Source of the DNA: Bradyrhizobium arachidis
GTDB lineage: Bacteria; Pseudomonadota; Alphaproteobacteria; Rhizobiales; Xanthobacteraceae
Direction: 5' to 3'
DNA length: 64,000 nucleotides
NCBI RefSeq assembly: GCF_024758505.1
Contig: NZ_CP077970.1
Coordinates: forward strand, 3,844,001-3,908,000
Shown: positions 1-10,154 of the stretch, in pieces
How the letters are laid out: every line of letters begins with the position of its first letter
Position numbering within the stretch: position 1 is the first letter of the stretch
Program-made: the position numbers and the translations under genes
The notes under the pieces: model-generated
The model's database searches: none
The model's input: the letters and a program-made list of their open reading frames with translations, nothing else
What the model was told of the DNA's origin: nothing

Positions 1-1764
1 GTCGGCCTCCGAGGTGATGGTGGTGACCACCACCTGCACCGGCGACAGCCAGAGCGGGAAGTTGCCGGCATAGTGCTCGATCAGGATGCCGATATAGCGC
101 TCCATCGAGCCGCAGATCGCACGGTGCACCATCACCGGCGGCTTCTTGCCGCCGTCATGGTCGATGTAGAAGGCGCCGAACCGCTCCGGCAGGTTGAAGT
201 CGACCTGCGTGGTGCCGCACTGCCAGTCGCGGCCGATGGCGTCGCGCAGCACGTATTCGAATTTTGGCCCGTAGAAGGCGCCTTCGCCGGGATTGATCTC
301 GGTCTTGATGTGATTGTTCTGCGACTGGATCTCGCGCAGCACCGTCGCCATCACGCGCTCGGCGTGATCCCACATGTCGTCGGTGCCGACGCGCTTGTCC
401 GGCCGGGTCGACAGTTTCACCGTCAGATCGCCGGTGAAGCCGAAATCGGCATAGGTCGACAGGATCAGATCGTTGATCTTCAGGCACTCGTCGGCAAGCT
501 GCTCCTCGGTGCAGAACACATGGGCGTCATCCTGCGTGAAGCCGCGCACGCGCATCAACCCGTGCATGGCGCCCGACGGCTCGTAGCGATGCACCACGCC
601 GAACTCGGCGAGGCGCAGGGGCAGGTCGCGGTAGCTCTTCAGGCCGTGCTTGAAGATCTGCACGTGGCCGGGACAGTTCATCGGCTTCAGCGCAAACCAG
701 CGCTTGTCCTCGGCCTCGTCGCCGGCGGACTGCGCTGCGAACATGTTTTCGCGATACCAGCCCCAATGGCCGGAGGTCTCCCACAGCACCTTGTCGAGGA
801 TCTGCGGGGCGTTGACCTCGCTGTAGTCGCCGGTCAGGCGTCGCCGCATATAGGCGATGAGCTGCTGGAAGATGGTCCAACCCTTGGCGTGCCAGAACAC
901 GACGCCCGGACCTTCCTCCTGGAAGTGGAAGAGGTCGAGCTCACGTCCGAGCTTGCGATGGTCGCGCTTCTCGGCTTCCTCGATCTGCTTCAGGTAAGCG
1001 TCGAGGTCTTCCTGCTTTGCAAAGGCAGTGCCGTAGATGCGGGTCAGCATCGGATTGTTGCTGTCGCCGCGCCAATAGGCGCCGGCCACCTTCATCAGTT
1101 TGAAGGCGTTGCCGATCTTGCCGGTCGAGGTCATGTGCGGGCCGCGGCACAGATCGAACCAGTCGCCCTGGTAGTAGATCTTGATCGGCTCGTTGCCGGG
1201 AATGGTGTCGACCAGCTCGACCTTGAAGGCCTCGCCCTTGTCGCGGAACACCTGCTTGGTCTTCTCGCGATCCCAGACTTCCTTGGTGAAGGGTTTGTCG
1301 CGCGCGACGATCTCGCGCATCTTCTTCTCGATGGCGACAAAGTCTTCCGGGGTGAACGGCTCGTTGCGGAAGAAGTCGTAATAGAAGCCGTTCTCGATCA
1401 CGGGGCCGATGGTGACCTGGGTGCCGGGCCACAGCGCCTGCACGGCCTCTGCCAGCACGTGGGCGCAGTCATGGCGGATCAATTCGAGCGCGCGCGGGTC
1501 GTCGCGATTGATCAGCTCGATCTTGGCATCGGACTCGATGGGATCGTCGAGGTCGGAGACGACGCCGTCGAGCGCCATCGCAACCGTGCGCTTGGCCAGC
1601 GACGGCGAGATGCCCTTGGCGATCTCGAGGCCGGTGATGCTCTTGTCGAATTGACGCTTGGCGCCGTCGGGGAAGGTGAGGGTAACCTTGGCGGGCGCGG
1701 TCACGGGTTTCAGATTGCTGAGGCTGTATTGAAAGCCGGATTCGGACTTGTGGTCGTCGGACAT
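1..1764 (-). CDS. thrS: Threonine--tRNA ligase, C-terminus cut by the window edge
   Basis: Cytoplasmic class II aminoacyl-tRNA synthetase charging tRNA-Thr. The minus strand reads through without a stop from base 1 to an ATG at 1764, giving 588 residues of a protein usually about 650 long, so the anticodon-binding end lies outside the window. A TGS domain comes first ([12 protein letters not shown]), then the editing domain with its [10 protein letters not shown] metal-binding motif, then the catalytic core with MNCPGH and [15 protein letters not shown]. The start is fixed by AGGAG 9 bases upstream; the ATG at 1768 is in another frame. It is a single gene facing away from the plus-strand neighbour. 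Identity is certain; only the 3' end is missing. Confidence 0.97.
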   Translation of the reverse strand, partial: MSDDHKSESGFQYSLSNLKPVTAPAKVTLTFPDGAKRQFDKSITGLEIAKGISPSLAKRTVAMALDGVVSDLDDPIESDAKIELINRDDPRALELIRHDCAHVLAEAVQALWPGTQVTIGPVIENGFYYDFFRNEPFTPEDFVAIEKKMREIVARDKPFTKEVWDREKTKQVFRDKGEAFKVELVDTIPGNEPIKIYYQGDWFDLCRGPHMTSTGKIGNAFKLMKVAGAYWRGDSNNPMLTRIYGTAFAKQEDLDAYLKQIEEAEKRDHRKLGRELDLFHFQEEGPGVVFWHAKGWTIFQQLIAYMRRRLTGDYSEVNAPQILDKVLWETSGHWGWYRENMFAAQSAGDEAEDKRWFALKPMNCPGHVQIFKHGLKSYRDLPLRLAEFGVVHRYEPSGAMHGLMRVRGFTQDDAHVFCTEEQLADECLKINDLILSTYADFGFTGDLTVKLSTRPDKRVGTDDMWDHAERVMATVLREIQSQNNHIKTEINPGEGAFYGPKFEYVLRDAIGRDWQCGTTQVDFNLPERFGAFYIDHDGGKKPPVMVHRAICGSMERYIGILIEHYAGNFPLWLSPVQVVVTTITSEAD

Positions 1765-1991
1765 GCATTTCTCCTGAAGCTCACTCCTGCGAACGGACGC
1801 AGGTAAGCGGGAGCGAGCGGTATAGCAGGCGATTCGGGCGATGCAATCGGGCAAATCTTGGGAAAATCGGGGCCGGAGCGGTTCGCCGAGGCGCGCGCCG
1901 CCATGCCACCATGGGTTGCGGCCTTGAGTTTCATTGTCTAACGTTGTCGTGCTCTCACGTCTCTGTGGTTCGACCGTTGTTTTCGTGCATC

Positions 1992-3245
1992 ATGAAGGTT
2001 CGGCTGCTGTTTCTCGCGACCCTGCTGTTGATTGCCGGTGAGCTGCGGGCGCAGACCCCGGCGGAGAAAGCGGGATTTCCGTCGAAGCTGGTCATCTACC
2101 TTGCCAAGGGGCCGGCGAATTCGTGCGGACAGGGTTGCGATCGCTGGATCGCCGTCGAGGGGACGGTCGATCAGGGGGCAGCCGCACGAATCCGTCGGTT
2201 CCTTGCCGGCGTCAAGGATACGCAGCGACCGATCTATTTCCACTCGCCGGGCGGTGCCGTGGACCAGTCCTTCGCGATCGGACGGCTGCTGCGCAGCCGC
2301 AAGGCTATCGCTCGCGTGGGACGGACAATCGTCACCGCATGTGCTTCCGGGACGCAGATCGACGACGCCTGCCTGAAGATCAAGAACGCGGGTGGGGAGG
2401 TCGAGGCAGAGCTCACCACCCGCAAGGCGATGTGCAACTCGGCGTGCGGCTATCTGTTCCTCGGCGCGACGACGCGCGAAGTTGCGCCCGACGCGGCGAT
2501 TGCGGTTCACAACTCTAGGCTCACGTTGCTGATCCGCGGCGATCCGCCGCCGCAGGTGGTTGCCGAACTGAGGCAGCAACGCCTCGCGATGGCCGATCGG
2601 GAACGGGCGGCCTTCATCGCTGCGATGGGAATCAAGGGCGAATTGACCGACCTCATCAAGACGGTGAAATTCGAAAGTATCCACGTGCTCACGCGCCCCG
2701 AGCTTTACCGCTTCGGCATCGATACGCGTGCCCAGCCGGAGACATTGTGGACGCTGGAGAAGGGCGCACGGCCTTATGCTCGTAAAGTTGTGCTCGCAAG
2801 GAAGGACGACGGCGCCTCGTTCCGGATCATGGAGTGGCGGCTGTTCTGCGAGAACAAGAATCGCGCGCGGCTGTTGTTCTCACGGGAGTACGACGTGGGC
2901 ACGACCGGCAAGAGCACGATCGTCATGATGGCCGAGCCGGGAAAATCGGTGTCATTCGGGCGTTTCCCGGCGCGCGTCGGGAAGTTCGATGTCTGGAGTG
3001 ATACGGTGGCGCCCGACACGATCAACGCGATGCTGTCAACGCCCCGGCTGCTCATGGGCGAGAGCATGCCGGCGGCCGACGGCCAGAGCAATCTTACGAC
3101 CTTCGAGATCGATACGACCGGCTTCGCCGAGGCATGGACGCAGATGCTGACAGTATGCCCCGCGGCATCGACCGCGACGATGGCGAGTCCGTTTCCGTCG
3201 GGCCCCGCGGCCGGCTCTCCAACGGTGGATGCGGTGCCGCCATAG
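1992..3245 (+). CDS. ClpP-like periplasmic protein (COG3904 type)
   Basis: 417 residues with a signal peptide (MKVRLLFLATLLLIAGELRA). The mature part resembles the ClpP/crotonase-like fold of COG3904: IYFHSPGGAVDQSFAIGRLL, then the CNSACGYLFLGATTREV segment with a candidate nucleophile Ser, then a possible His in AIAVHNSR. Paired cysteines (CGQGC) near the mature N-terminus suggest disulfides. About 150 C-terminal residues form a second region I do not recognise. The reading frame opens earlier, but the ATG at 1992 starts the signal peptide directly. Activity and substrate are unknown. A diverged paralogue lies at 12187-13107. The ClpP-like assignment is from motif memory, not a search. Confidence 0.8.
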   Translation: MKVRLLFLATLLLIAGELRAQTPAEKAGFPSKLVIYLAKGPANSCGQGCDRWIAVEGTVDQGAAARIRRFLAGVKDTQRPIYFHSPGGAVDQSFAIGRLLRSRKAIARVGRTIVTACASGTQIDDACLKIKNAGGEVEAELTTRKAMCNSACGYLFLGATTREVAPDAAIAVHNSRLTLLIRGDPPPQVVAELRQQRLAMADRERAAFIAAMGIKGELTDLIKTVKFESIHVLTRPELYRFGIDTRAQPETLWTLEKGARPYARKVVLARKDDGASFRIMEWRLFCENKNRARLLFSREYDVGTTGKSTIVMMAEPGKSVSFGRFPARVGKFDVWSDTVAPDTINAMLSTPRLLMGESMPAADGQSNLTTFEIDTTGFAEAWTQMLTVCPAASTATMASPFPSGPAAGSPTVDAVPP

Positions 3246-3354
3246 TGAACGCCGCTCCCTGGCGAGGCGGGGCGCGGTGGCTTGCGCGACGAGGCCGCGA
3301 AATAAGTCCGGCAGGGCCTTTCGGGTCGTAACGCGATCGCTTAAATGCACTTGC

Positions 3355-4524
3355 ATGGAAAATGCCGCCGCCGCCGGCCGCTTCGCGCCCACCGCCCTGA
3401 TGCTTGGAAACGTCGTCACCGGCTGCTCGGTGCTGGCGCCCGCTGGGATGCTGCCTGAGCTCGCATCCGGGCTCGATATCAGCATCCGCACCGCCGGCCT
3501 TTTGATCACCTTCGGCGCCATCACGCTCTGCATCGGCTCGCCGTTGACGGCGTGGCTGACCAGCCGCATCGAGCGGCGGACCCTGCTCACGGCAACGCTT
3601 GCGGTGCTCGCCCTCGGCAACATCGCCTCCGCGCTCGCGCCGGACTATACGAGCCTGCTCGTCATCCGCCTGGTGATGCTGGCGGTTGGCGCGCTCTACA
3701 CGCCGCAGGCCGCCGGCACCGCGGCGCTGATCGTGCCGGCGGAGAAGCGCGGCAGCACGATCGCTTATGTCTTTCTCGGATGGTCGCTGGCCGCAGCCGT
3801 CGGCTTGCCGCTGATCACCTTCATCGCCAGCCGCTACGGCTGGCGCGCGGCCTACGCCGAGGTCGGCGTGCTCGGCTGCCTCAGCTTCGTGCTGTTGGCT
3901 CTGCGTCTGCCCGCAGGGCTGAAGGGCACGCCGGTCGATCTCAAGACCTGGGCCGACGTCGGCCGCAGCCGCATCATCGTGCTGCTGCTTGCGATCACGA
4001 TGCTCCAGATGTCCGGGCAGTTCGTGGTGTTCACCTTCATGGGGCCGCTGCTCAAGACGCTCACGGATGCCGGCCCCGACGCGATCGGGCTGGTGTTCGG
4101 TCTCTACGGCCTGTGCGGCTTCCTCGGCGTCGCCATCGCTACCCGCATCGTCGACACCTGGGGGCCCTACAAGACGTCGGTCCTGTTCACCAGCCTGCTG
4201 CTAACAGGCGTTGCCGGCTGGGCCCTGACATCAGGCAATTTCGCGGCGATGGCGGCTGCCGTCGCGATCTGGGGCTTGGGCTTTGCCTCGACCAATTCGA
4301 TGCAGCAGGTGCGGCTGGTCACCGCCGCGCCGGCGCTGGCGCCGGCGACCGTCTCGCTCAACACCTCCGTGCTCTATATCGGCCAGGCCGTGGGCTCGGC
4401 GATCGGCGGGGCCTTGTTTGGACGCGAGTTGCCCCACGCGTCTGGCTTCGTGGCGGCCGGCTTCGTTGCGGTGGCGCTCGCCATCGTGGTCCTGACCAGG
4501 CCGCGGGCGGCCGTCCAGGTTTGA
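3355..4524 (+). CDS. MFS transporter, DHA1/AraJ-like
   Basis: 389 residues making about 12 hydrophobic helices, the usual size of a drug:H+ antiporter-1 or sugar-efflux type major facilitator permease in the inner membrane. Between helices 2 and 3 the loop TAWLTSRIERRTLL matches the MFS motif A position; helix 5 has FLGWSLAAAVGLPL. The frame is open from 3229, but the ATG at 3355 begins just before the first helix and is preferred. Likely exports a small molecule; the substrate cannot be read from sequence. It stands alone, with about 100 bases before the next gene. Confidence 0.88.
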   Translation: MENAAAAGRFAPTALMLGNVVTGCSVLAPAGMLPELASGLDISIRTAGLLITFGAITLCIGSPLTAWLTSRIERRTLLTATLAVLALGNIASALAPDYTSLLVIRLVMLAVGALYTPQAAGTAALIVPAEKRGSTIAYVFLGWSLAAAVGLPLITFIASRYGWRAAYAEVGVLGCLSFVLLALRLPAGLKGTPVDLKTWADVGRSRIIVLLLAITMLQMSGQFVVFTFMGPLLKTLTDAGPDAIGLVFGLYGLCGFLGVAIATRIVDTWGPYKTSVLFTSLLLTGVAGWALTSGNFAAMAAAVAIWGLGFASTNSMQQVRLVTAAPALAPATVSLNTSVLYIGQAVGSAIGGALFGRELPHASGFVAAGFVAVALAIVVLTRPRAAVQV

Positions 4525-4622
4525 TCCCGGCGGCGGAGGCGCTTTTCCCGCTGTCAGCGCTTGGCAAACCGCGCGGGAGAGGGCTAGAAGGCGAGTGGTG
4601 GGACCAACGAGAGTTGACTGAG

Positions 4623-5048
4623 ATGAGGATGATTCTGGCGCTTGTCGCGGTGCTCTATGCGGGGACGGCGCTTGCGCAAACCGACAAGCCGCCGATGGTG
4701 GGGGACAAGCCGCTGGTGCAGGTCAAGCCGAAGGGGACCAAGACGGCAGCACCGAAACAGGCTGCAGCGCCAGACGCGGCTGCACCTGCCGCACCGGCAG
4801 CGCCAAAAGCAGCCGGAGCGAAGGGCAAGCCGCAATCCACGGCCGTCCGGCTGCAAAGCTGTCTCGATCTCGATGACGGCACCAAGGACCGGCTCAACTG
4901 CTACGATGCGGTCATTCCGCCCCAGCCGAAGCCGAAGCCCGCGAAGGCCAAGGGCGTGGCCGATTGCCGCTTCTTCAAGGAAGAGGACGAGCGGCTGACC
5001 TGCTTCAACGGCTTTGCCGAGAGCATCCCGAAGCTGCCCAAGAACTGA
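4623..5048 (+). CDS. Secreted proline/alanine/lysine-rich small protein
   Basis: 141 residues. A short signal peptide ending TALAQ is followed by a low-complexity Ala/Pro/Lys linker (residues about 30-75). A compact C-terminal part carries four cysteines in the pattern LQSCLDLDDGTKDRLNCYD and ADCRFFKEEDERLTCFNGF, two repeats of Cys-x8-12-Cys. That repeat suggests a disulfide-stabilised periplasmic domain. Function unknown. Start at the ATG at 4623; an ATG two codons later (4629) is equally possible. The linker is shared with many exported alphaproteobacterial proteins and carries no functional signal. Confidence 0.7.
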   Translation: MRMILALVAVLYAGTALAQTDKPPMVGDKPLVQVKPKGTKTAAPKQAAAPDAAAPAAPAAPKAAGAKGKPQSTAVRLQSCLDLDDGTKDRLNCYDAVIPPQPKPKPAKAKGVADCRFFKEEDERLTCFNGFAESIPKLPKN

Positions 5049-5105
5049 GATATCAGGAATTGAGACAGCTAGGGACCTTAAGTCCCGCGTTGCGCGCCGG
5101 CTCGG

Positions 5106-5456
5106 CTAATCGCTAAGCCGGGCCAGCACGGCCCTGAAGGCGAGGCCGGGCAACTGCAAAGCGGAGCCTTCGAACTCCACCATGTCGCCGTCTGTCCTGC
5201 CGTTCAGTGTCAGCGTGATCCGGTCGGTCCCGAACAGCGGCCGGAAGGCCGGGTCGGCATTGTAGCGCTCGGTCGAGATCTTGGCCTTGAGGCTGTCGCC
5301 TTCGCCGGCATAGGTGCCGATGAAGGCGAAGGCGGAGTTGCCGCCGCGCATCTTGCCGTTGGCTACATAGACCACGCCGCAACCGGTGCCGTGCACGGTG
5401 TGGAAATCGACCTTGTAGAGTCCCTCGCGCAAATTCAGTCCCCGAATCCTGACCAC
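5106..5456 (-). CDS. GrlR-like family protein
   Basis: 116 residues, predicted cytoplasmic. The sequence LREGLYKVDFHTVHGTGCGV, then GKMRGGNSAFAFIGTY and later a GTDRITLTLNGR strand, fits the small beta-barrel family annotated as GrlR-like regulatory proteins. GrlR itself represses the type III secretion activator GrlA in enteric pathogens; here no GrlA or type III genes are nearby, so the role is unknown. The called start is GTG (5456); a TTG at 5432, closer to the conserved LREGLY, is an alternative. Family call from pattern recognition only. Confidence 0.65.
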   Translation of the reverse strand: MVRIRGLNLREGLYKVDFHTVHGTGCGVVYVANGKMRGGNSAFAFIGTYAGEGDSLKAKISTERYNADPAFRPLFGTDRITLTLNGRTDGDMVEFEGSALQLPGLAFRAVLARLSD

Positions 5457-5583
5457 ACGTTAGGGGCGTTGTCGCAAGAAACAAACCCGTGTCGTCACGG
5501 GTGGATTGCCCGTCAACATCACAATTTGATCATCGGATGAGCGGGCAGAACGCAGCGCAGCCGAATGCCTGATCTTGCAGAAA

Positions 5584-6918
5584 CTAGCGGCTCGACGAGG
5601 CCGAGCTGCTCGCCGCCACGCGGGTCAGCGCCAGCGACGGCGTCGCCGCCATCTTCACCAGCACGTCCTTGAGCGGGTTTTGCGTCCAGGCGCGGGTGAC
5701 GTAGTCGCGATGGGTGATGCCGTTGCCGGTCTCGACGAACACGACGCTGCCGGGGCGCAGCGGGCCGTCCATGTCCTCGGACACGCCGATGCCCTTCTGT
5801 CGCAGCATGCTCATCAGCTCGCGATCGCGGCGCGCGGTGTAGCGCGTGTAGGAGCTGACGAAGAAGCTGGAGCGGTGGTTTTCGATCCAGGAGGCGAACT
5901 TGTCGAGCTCGCCATAAACGGCGTCGAGCAGCACCACGCCGCGCACGCGGTCGCTGATACCGCCGACCTCGAGGCTCCAGGCGGTCGGCAGGAAGCCGCC
6001 GCTATAGCCGACGATGACGATCGGCATGTTGGCGAAGGCGCGCGCGCTGTTCGGATCGCCATAGAGGCGGGCGAGGTGCTCGGTTGACTCAGCCATGAAG
6101 CGCTTGAAGCCGCCGGGCTGCCAGAACTTGCCGGCACTGGAATCGGCGGCATTGACCGCCATCTGCGGAGCGAGCAGCACGGCGTTGGCGCCGGAGTCGG
6201 TGATCTGCTGCGGCACCAATTGCCGGTCGCGCACGTCGCGCTCGAGGGTCGCGCCATTGCCGTGGAAGAACACCACGATCACGCCCGGCTTGCGCGCGTC
6301 GAAATGCTCGGGGACGTGCATCATCACGCGGCTGTCGCTGTAGGTCTCGTCCTGCCAGTAGACGCGCCCCGAATAGCTGCGGTGGCCGCGGCGCTCGCCC
6401 TTGGAGATGTTGAGGAAGGGCGCCTCGGAGGCGGGGTTGTTGCCGAAATAGGGAAAGGCCGAGGACTTCATGCTGACGAGGGTCGTCAGGTCGTCGCGCT
6501 GTGGGCGCTTGTAGGGGACCTGCGGCTCGAGCGAGGCGACCTTGTAGGGCGGCGGCTCCGGCTGCTGCACCGCGCGCTTCGGCGAGAAATCCGACATCTG
6601 GCGCTGCAGGAAGCTTTCGCTCGCGGAAGGGAAACGCTCCTTGAACTGCGGCGCCGGGAAGCGGTCGTCGAACGTGTCGCCGCTTGCGACTTGCTGGGTT
6701 CTGGCGTTGGTATTGGTTTTGGCGACGGCTTGCGTGTTGGCCTGCGAGTTCGCGGCGAGCGCTGCCGGGTTGGGCGCCTTGCCGCATTGAACCAGCGCCA
6801 GGGACAGCGGCACAAAGGCGCAGACGATGCCTATCCGACGCGCGCGGCCGCGTGCGCCGGACGATGTCGTCCAGTCAGCACGCGTGTCTGCTTCAACTCT
6901 CGGAACGGCCCCGACCAT
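5584..6918 (-). CDS. Lipoprotein alpha/beta hydrolase
   Basis: 444 residues. After a charged N-terminus comes a hydrophobic stretch ending LALVQC, a lipobox, so the protein is probably lipidated and anchored facing the periplasm. A variable Gln/Pro-rich linker leads to an alpha/beta hydrolase domain: the oxyanion strand VIVVFFHGNGATLERDV, the nucleophile elbow GYSGG in VIVGYSGGFLPTAW, and VVLLDAVYGEL. The late His near GNGITHRDYVTR could complete the triad. The frame opens at 6954; the ATG at 6918 with GGTGG upstream was chosen, but its N-terminus before the lipobox is still long and the true start may be later. Substrate unknown. Confidence 0.78.
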   Translation of the reverse strand: MVGAVPRVEADTRADWTTSSGARGRARRIGIVCAFVPLSLALVQCGKAPNPAALAANSQANTQAVAKTNTNARTQQVASGDTFDDRFPAPQFKERFPSASESFLQRQMSDFSPKRAVQQPEPPPYKVASLEPQVPYKRPQRDDLTTLVSMKSSAFPYFGNNPASEAPFLNISKGERRGHRSYSGRVYWQDETYSDSRVMMHVPEHFDARKPGVIVVFFHGNGATLERDVRDRQLVPQQITDSGANAVLLAPQMAVNAADSSAGKFWQPGGFKRFMAESTEHLARLYGDPNSARAFANMPIVIVGYSGGFLPTAWSLEVGGISDRVRGVVLLDAVYGELDKFASWIENHRSSFFVSSYTRYTARRDRELMSMLRQKGIGVSEDMDGPLRPGSVVFVETGNGITHRDYVTRAWTQNPLKDVLVKMAATPSLALTRVAASSSASSSR

Positions 6919-7237
6919 CCACCCAGTAACCCCAAGCCGTGAACCCAGCGGCAATGTTGATCTAATTGAGCCGACTGGCGTTTAGGCGACGTTAAGCTTC
7001 CGGAGAAACTCCCCACATCCGGATGGCTTCAAAAGACCACGCAATCGTGTCGCGATTGTGGGGGAGGGGGCCGGGCTTCACCACACGACGCCCGGTTTAT
7101 TGCCTACGGACGCGCGTAAGAGGTGCCCAAATACCATTCTTGGTTGCCTCATTTAACCCTTGTTAACCCTGCTTGAATTGACTGGCTCAATCTGCACGAT
7201 GCTTGGAGAGGCGAGCACGCCTCAGCTTAGGGACCCG

Positions 7238-8605
7238 ATGACGGCATCAGAGGCGGGAAGCGCGGCGTGGCCTGGCCGGCATCTCGGAGGCGGGTCCGGT
7301 GTTTCCGTCCTCGTGGCGACGGCGATCGTCGTGGCCGACATGATCGGTGTCGGCGTGTTCACGAGCCTCGGCTTCCAGGTCAAGGACATCCCGTCCGGCT
7401 TCTCGATCCTGCTGCTCTGGACCGTCGGCGGCATCGTCGCGCTGTGCGGCGTGTTCGCCTATAGCGAACTCGGGGCGATGTTTCCGCGCTCGAGTGGCGA
7501 ATACAATTTCCTCAGCCGCGCCTATCACCCCGCCTTCGGCTTCCTCGCCGGCTGGGTCTCGGCGACCGTCGGCTTCGCCGCACCCGTCGCGCTCGCCGCG
7601 ATGGCCTTTGGCGAATACGCCAAATCGGTGTTTCCCGACCTGCCGCCGATCCCACTCGCCATCGGCGTGGTCTGGCTGGTGTCGATCGTCCAGCTCACTG
7701 GCGTCAAGCACTCCTCGACCTTCCAGCTCGTCGCGACCATCCTGAAGGTCGTCCTCATCGTCGCCTTCCTGGTCGCGGGCTTCGTCATCGGCGAACGGCA
7801 GCCGATCAACTTCCTCCCGGTGCAGGGCGACTTCGGCCACATCGCCAGCGCGCCCTTCGCGATCGGGCTCGTCTTCGTGATGTATTCCTTCTCGGGCTGG
7901 AACGCCGCGACCTACATCATCGGCGAGATGCACACGCCGCAGCAGAGCCTGCCGCGCGCGCTGCTGGCGGGCACGCTGATCGTCATGGTGCTCTATGTCG
8001 CGCTTAACGCGGTGTTTCTCTATGCCACGCCGATCGGCAAGCTCGCCGGCCAGCTCGACGTCGCGAGCGTCGCCGGGTCAGCCATTTTCGGCGGCATTGG
8101 CGGGCGCATCGTCGGCGCGATGATCTGCGTCGGCCTGATCTCCTCGATCAGCGCGATGATGTGGATCGGCCCGCGCGTGATGATGACAATGGGAGAGGAC
8201 ATTCCGGCGCTGCGGGTGTTCTCACGTAAATCCGCGAACGGCGCGCCGGCCTATGCCATCCTGTTTCAGCTCGCGGTCGCCAACCTGTTGCTGTTCACCC
8301 GCAGCTTCGAGGCGGTGCTCGAATTCATCCAGTTCTCGCTGCTGTTCTGCTCGTTCTTCACCGTGCTCGGGGTGATCAAGCTGCGCATCACCGCGCCCGA
8401 CCTGCCGCGCCCCTATCGCGCCTGGGGATACCCGGTCACGCCACTGGTTTTCCTGCTCGTGACTGCGTTCATGATGTACTATCTGCTCACCGAGCGGCCG
8501 GGTCAGTCACTGTCGAGTATGCTGATCATGCTCTCCGGCCTGTTGATTTACGCCATTTTCCGCAAGCGGCCGGACGCCGCCACAGCTTCAGACAATCGCG
8601 CATAG
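7238..8605 (+). CDS. APC-superfamily amino acid permease
   Basis: 455 residues with about 12 membrane helices. Helix 1 carries the APC signature MIGVGVFTSLGF and helix 3 follows PRSSGEYNFLSRAYHP, both diagnostic of amino acid/polyamine/organocation permeases. Likely takes up amino acids across the inner membrane; substrate unknown. Two upstream in-frame starts exist (TTG 7160, ATG 7199), but the ATG at 7238 has AGGGA at proper spacing. Only two bases separate it from the next gene, so the two are probably co-transcribed. Upstream at about 7152-7166 are two TTAACC half-sites six bases apart, suggestive but off the 7-base CtrA spacing. Confidence 0.88.
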   Translation: MTASEAGSAAWPGRHLGGGSGVSVLVATAIVVADMIGVGVFTSLGFQVKDIPSGFSILLLWTVGGIVALCGVFAYSELGAMFPRSSGEYNFLSRAYHPAFGFLAGWVSATVGFAAPVALAAMAFGEYAKSVFPDLPPIPLAIGVVWLVSIVQLTGVKHSSTFQLVATILKVVLIVAFLVAGFVIGERQPINFLPVQGDFGHIASAPFAIGLVFVMYSFSGWNAATYIIGEMHTPQQSLPRALLAGTLIVMVLYVALNAVFLYATPIGKLAGQLDVASVAGSAIFGGIGGRIVGAMICVGLISSISAMMWIGPRVMMTMGEDIPALRVFSRKSANGAPAYAILFQLAVANLLLFTRSFEAVLEFIQFSLLFCSFFTVLGVIKLRITAPDLPRPYRAWGYPVTPLVFLLVTAFMMYYLLTERPGQSLSSMLIMLSGLLIYAIFRKRPDAATASDNRA

Positions 8606-8607
8606 AG

Positions 8608-9834
8608 ATGTTTCGACCCATGAGAATTGCGGCCGTCGCTTTCACCTTGTTGTTCGCGGTCGCCGGCGCCGCGCTTGCGGTCCCGGGCGCCGCGCGCGCC
8701 GCGGACGTCACGCCCGACGACACCGCGCGCTTCCTCGCCGGCATGCAGCCCTCGGCGGAGTCGCCTTTGACGCCGTACACCAGGGATCCCTCCTGGCAAC
8801 GCCACGCAAAGTTTTTCGACGGCGCCTTTGCCCAGCTCGAGCAGCGCCAATTGGCGAAGATCCGCGCCTGGTCCGACGTCAATTTGGCGGCGCCGCGGCC
8901 GACCATGTTCTATCTCTTCAGCGGCCCGGACTTCCTCTACGCCGACGCCTTCTATTCCAAGGCGAATACGTATGTGCTCGGCGCGCTGGAGCCGGTCGGC
9001 GCGGTGCCCGACTTGACCAAATTGCCGCGCGGCTCGGTCGGCGCTGCGCTCTACAATGTCGAACGCTCGCTCGGCTCGATCCTGAGCTTCTCCTTCTTCA
9101 TCACCAAGCAGATGAAGGTCGACCTGCACAGCAACCAGGTCAATGGCACCTTGCCGATCCTCTATGTCTTCCTCGCGCGCTCCGGCAAGACCATCAAGAG
9201 TGTCGAAATGATCTCGCTGGACGACAAGGGCGGGGTGCGTGCCGCCGGCGAAAATGCAGGCCCCAACGCCACGCGCGGCGTGCGCATCAGCTTTGCCGGC
9301 AGCGACGGCCAGGCCAAGACGCTGTATTATTTTTCGACCGACCTCTCCAATTCCGGAGCGCGTGCGGCCGGCTTCCTGAAGTTCTGCGAGACGCTCGGAC
9401 CCGGCAACAGCCTGATCAAGAGCGCGTCGTATCTGCTGCATTCCGGCAATTTCACCGTGGCGCGCGACTGGTTGCTCGCCAACAGCGCGACCATCATCCA
9501 GGACGATTCCGGAATTCCGCTTGGACACTACAATGCGCGGCAATGGCGCTTCTTCCCGTTCGGCCGCTATCTCGGACCGATCGCGGAATTCCCGGGCCGC
9601 TACCAGGACTCCTACGCGCAGTTGTTCACGCGCGCGCAGCCGATCGACTTCGGCATCGGCTATCGCTGGCGCACCCATGAATCGAATCTGCTGCTGTCGG
9701 TGAAGGTGCCGGGCAGCGAGACCGCGCCTGCGGAAACGACCTCGTCGGCCGAGCCACCGCCCAAACCGCGTCCGAAGAAGCCGCGCCCGCCCGCGCCGAT
9801 CACGCCGCTGGATCGCTCGTTCTGGTTCCGCTAG
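8608..9834 (+). CDS. Exported protein of unknown function, downstream of permease
   Basis: 408 residues. A signal peptide (cleavage near AARAADV) is followed by an alpha/beta region with no motif I recognise, and the C-terminus is a proline/lysine-rich tail (KPRPKKPRPPAPITP) ending DRSFWFR. Features include GPDFLYADAFY and FSFFITKQMKVDL. It begins two bases after the permease stop, so it is likely translated from the same message and may act in the periplasm with that transporter or in surface growth. No domain assignment is offered. Confidence 0.75.
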   Translation: MFRPMRIAAVAFTLLFAVAGAALAVPGAARAADVTPDDTARFLAGMQPSAESPLTPYTRDPSWQRHAKFFDGAFAQLEQRQLAKIRAWSDVNLAAPRPTMFYLFSGPDFLYADAFYSKANTYVLGALEPVGAVPDLTKLPRGSVGAALYNVERSLGSILSFSFFITKQMKVDLHSNQVNGTLPILYVFLARSGKTIKSVEMISLDDKGGVRAAGENAGPNATRGVRISFAGSDGQAKTLYYFSTDLSNSGARAAGFLKFCETLGPGNSLIKSASYLLHSGNFTVARDWLLANSATIIQDDSGIPLGHYNARQWRFFPFGRYLGPIAEFPGRYQDSYAQLFTRAQPIDFGIGYRWRTHESNLLLSVKVPGSETAPAETTSSAEPPPKPRPKKPRPPAPITPLDRSFWFR

Positions 9835-9844
9835 CGTGCTTTAG

Positions 9845-10027
9845 CTACCAGCGCACATTCTGACTAGGCACGATGAAAGCGGTCGAGCTCGGGGCCGCGG
9901 TGAAGCTGGCCGTGAGATACCAGATCGATGCGGCGACAATGATGAGCAGCGCGATGATGGCGAGCAGGTCGACTTGCCTGGGGTCGTGATGCCGGTGGGC
10001 GTTATCGGGGCTGATTTTCCAGCGCAT
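9845..10027 (-). CDS. Small single-pass membrane protein
   Basis: 60 residues with one central helix (LLAIIALLIIVAASIWYLTA) and His/Asp-rich residues before it. The ATG is preceded by a strong GGGAGGAA ribosome site at good spacing, the main reason to treat it as real. It sits tail to tail with the 8608 gene. No function is recognisable. Confidence 0.6.
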   Translation of the reverse strand: MRWKISPDNAHRHHDPRQVDLLAIIALLIIVAASIWYLTASFTAAPSSTAFIVPSQNVRW

Positions 10028-10154
10028 TGTTGTTTCCTCCCGGAGGGAAGCAACAAGTCAACGCGGCTGCCCGTCTTGCAGTTCCCCGCGCCGTGATGCG
10101 CAAGCCCGCTGGAGGCGCTGCAACAAGCCGGAGCTTTGGCGCCCGGTCCTGATG

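Noticed and set aside
73..1806. 577-codon plus-strand frame opposite thrS
   Set aside because: It is an antisense shadow of a well-recognised synthetase; no ribosome site or protein-like motifs.
7152..7166. TTAACC pair before the APC permease as a CtrA site
   Set aside because: Spacing between TTAA units is six, not seven; noted but not called.
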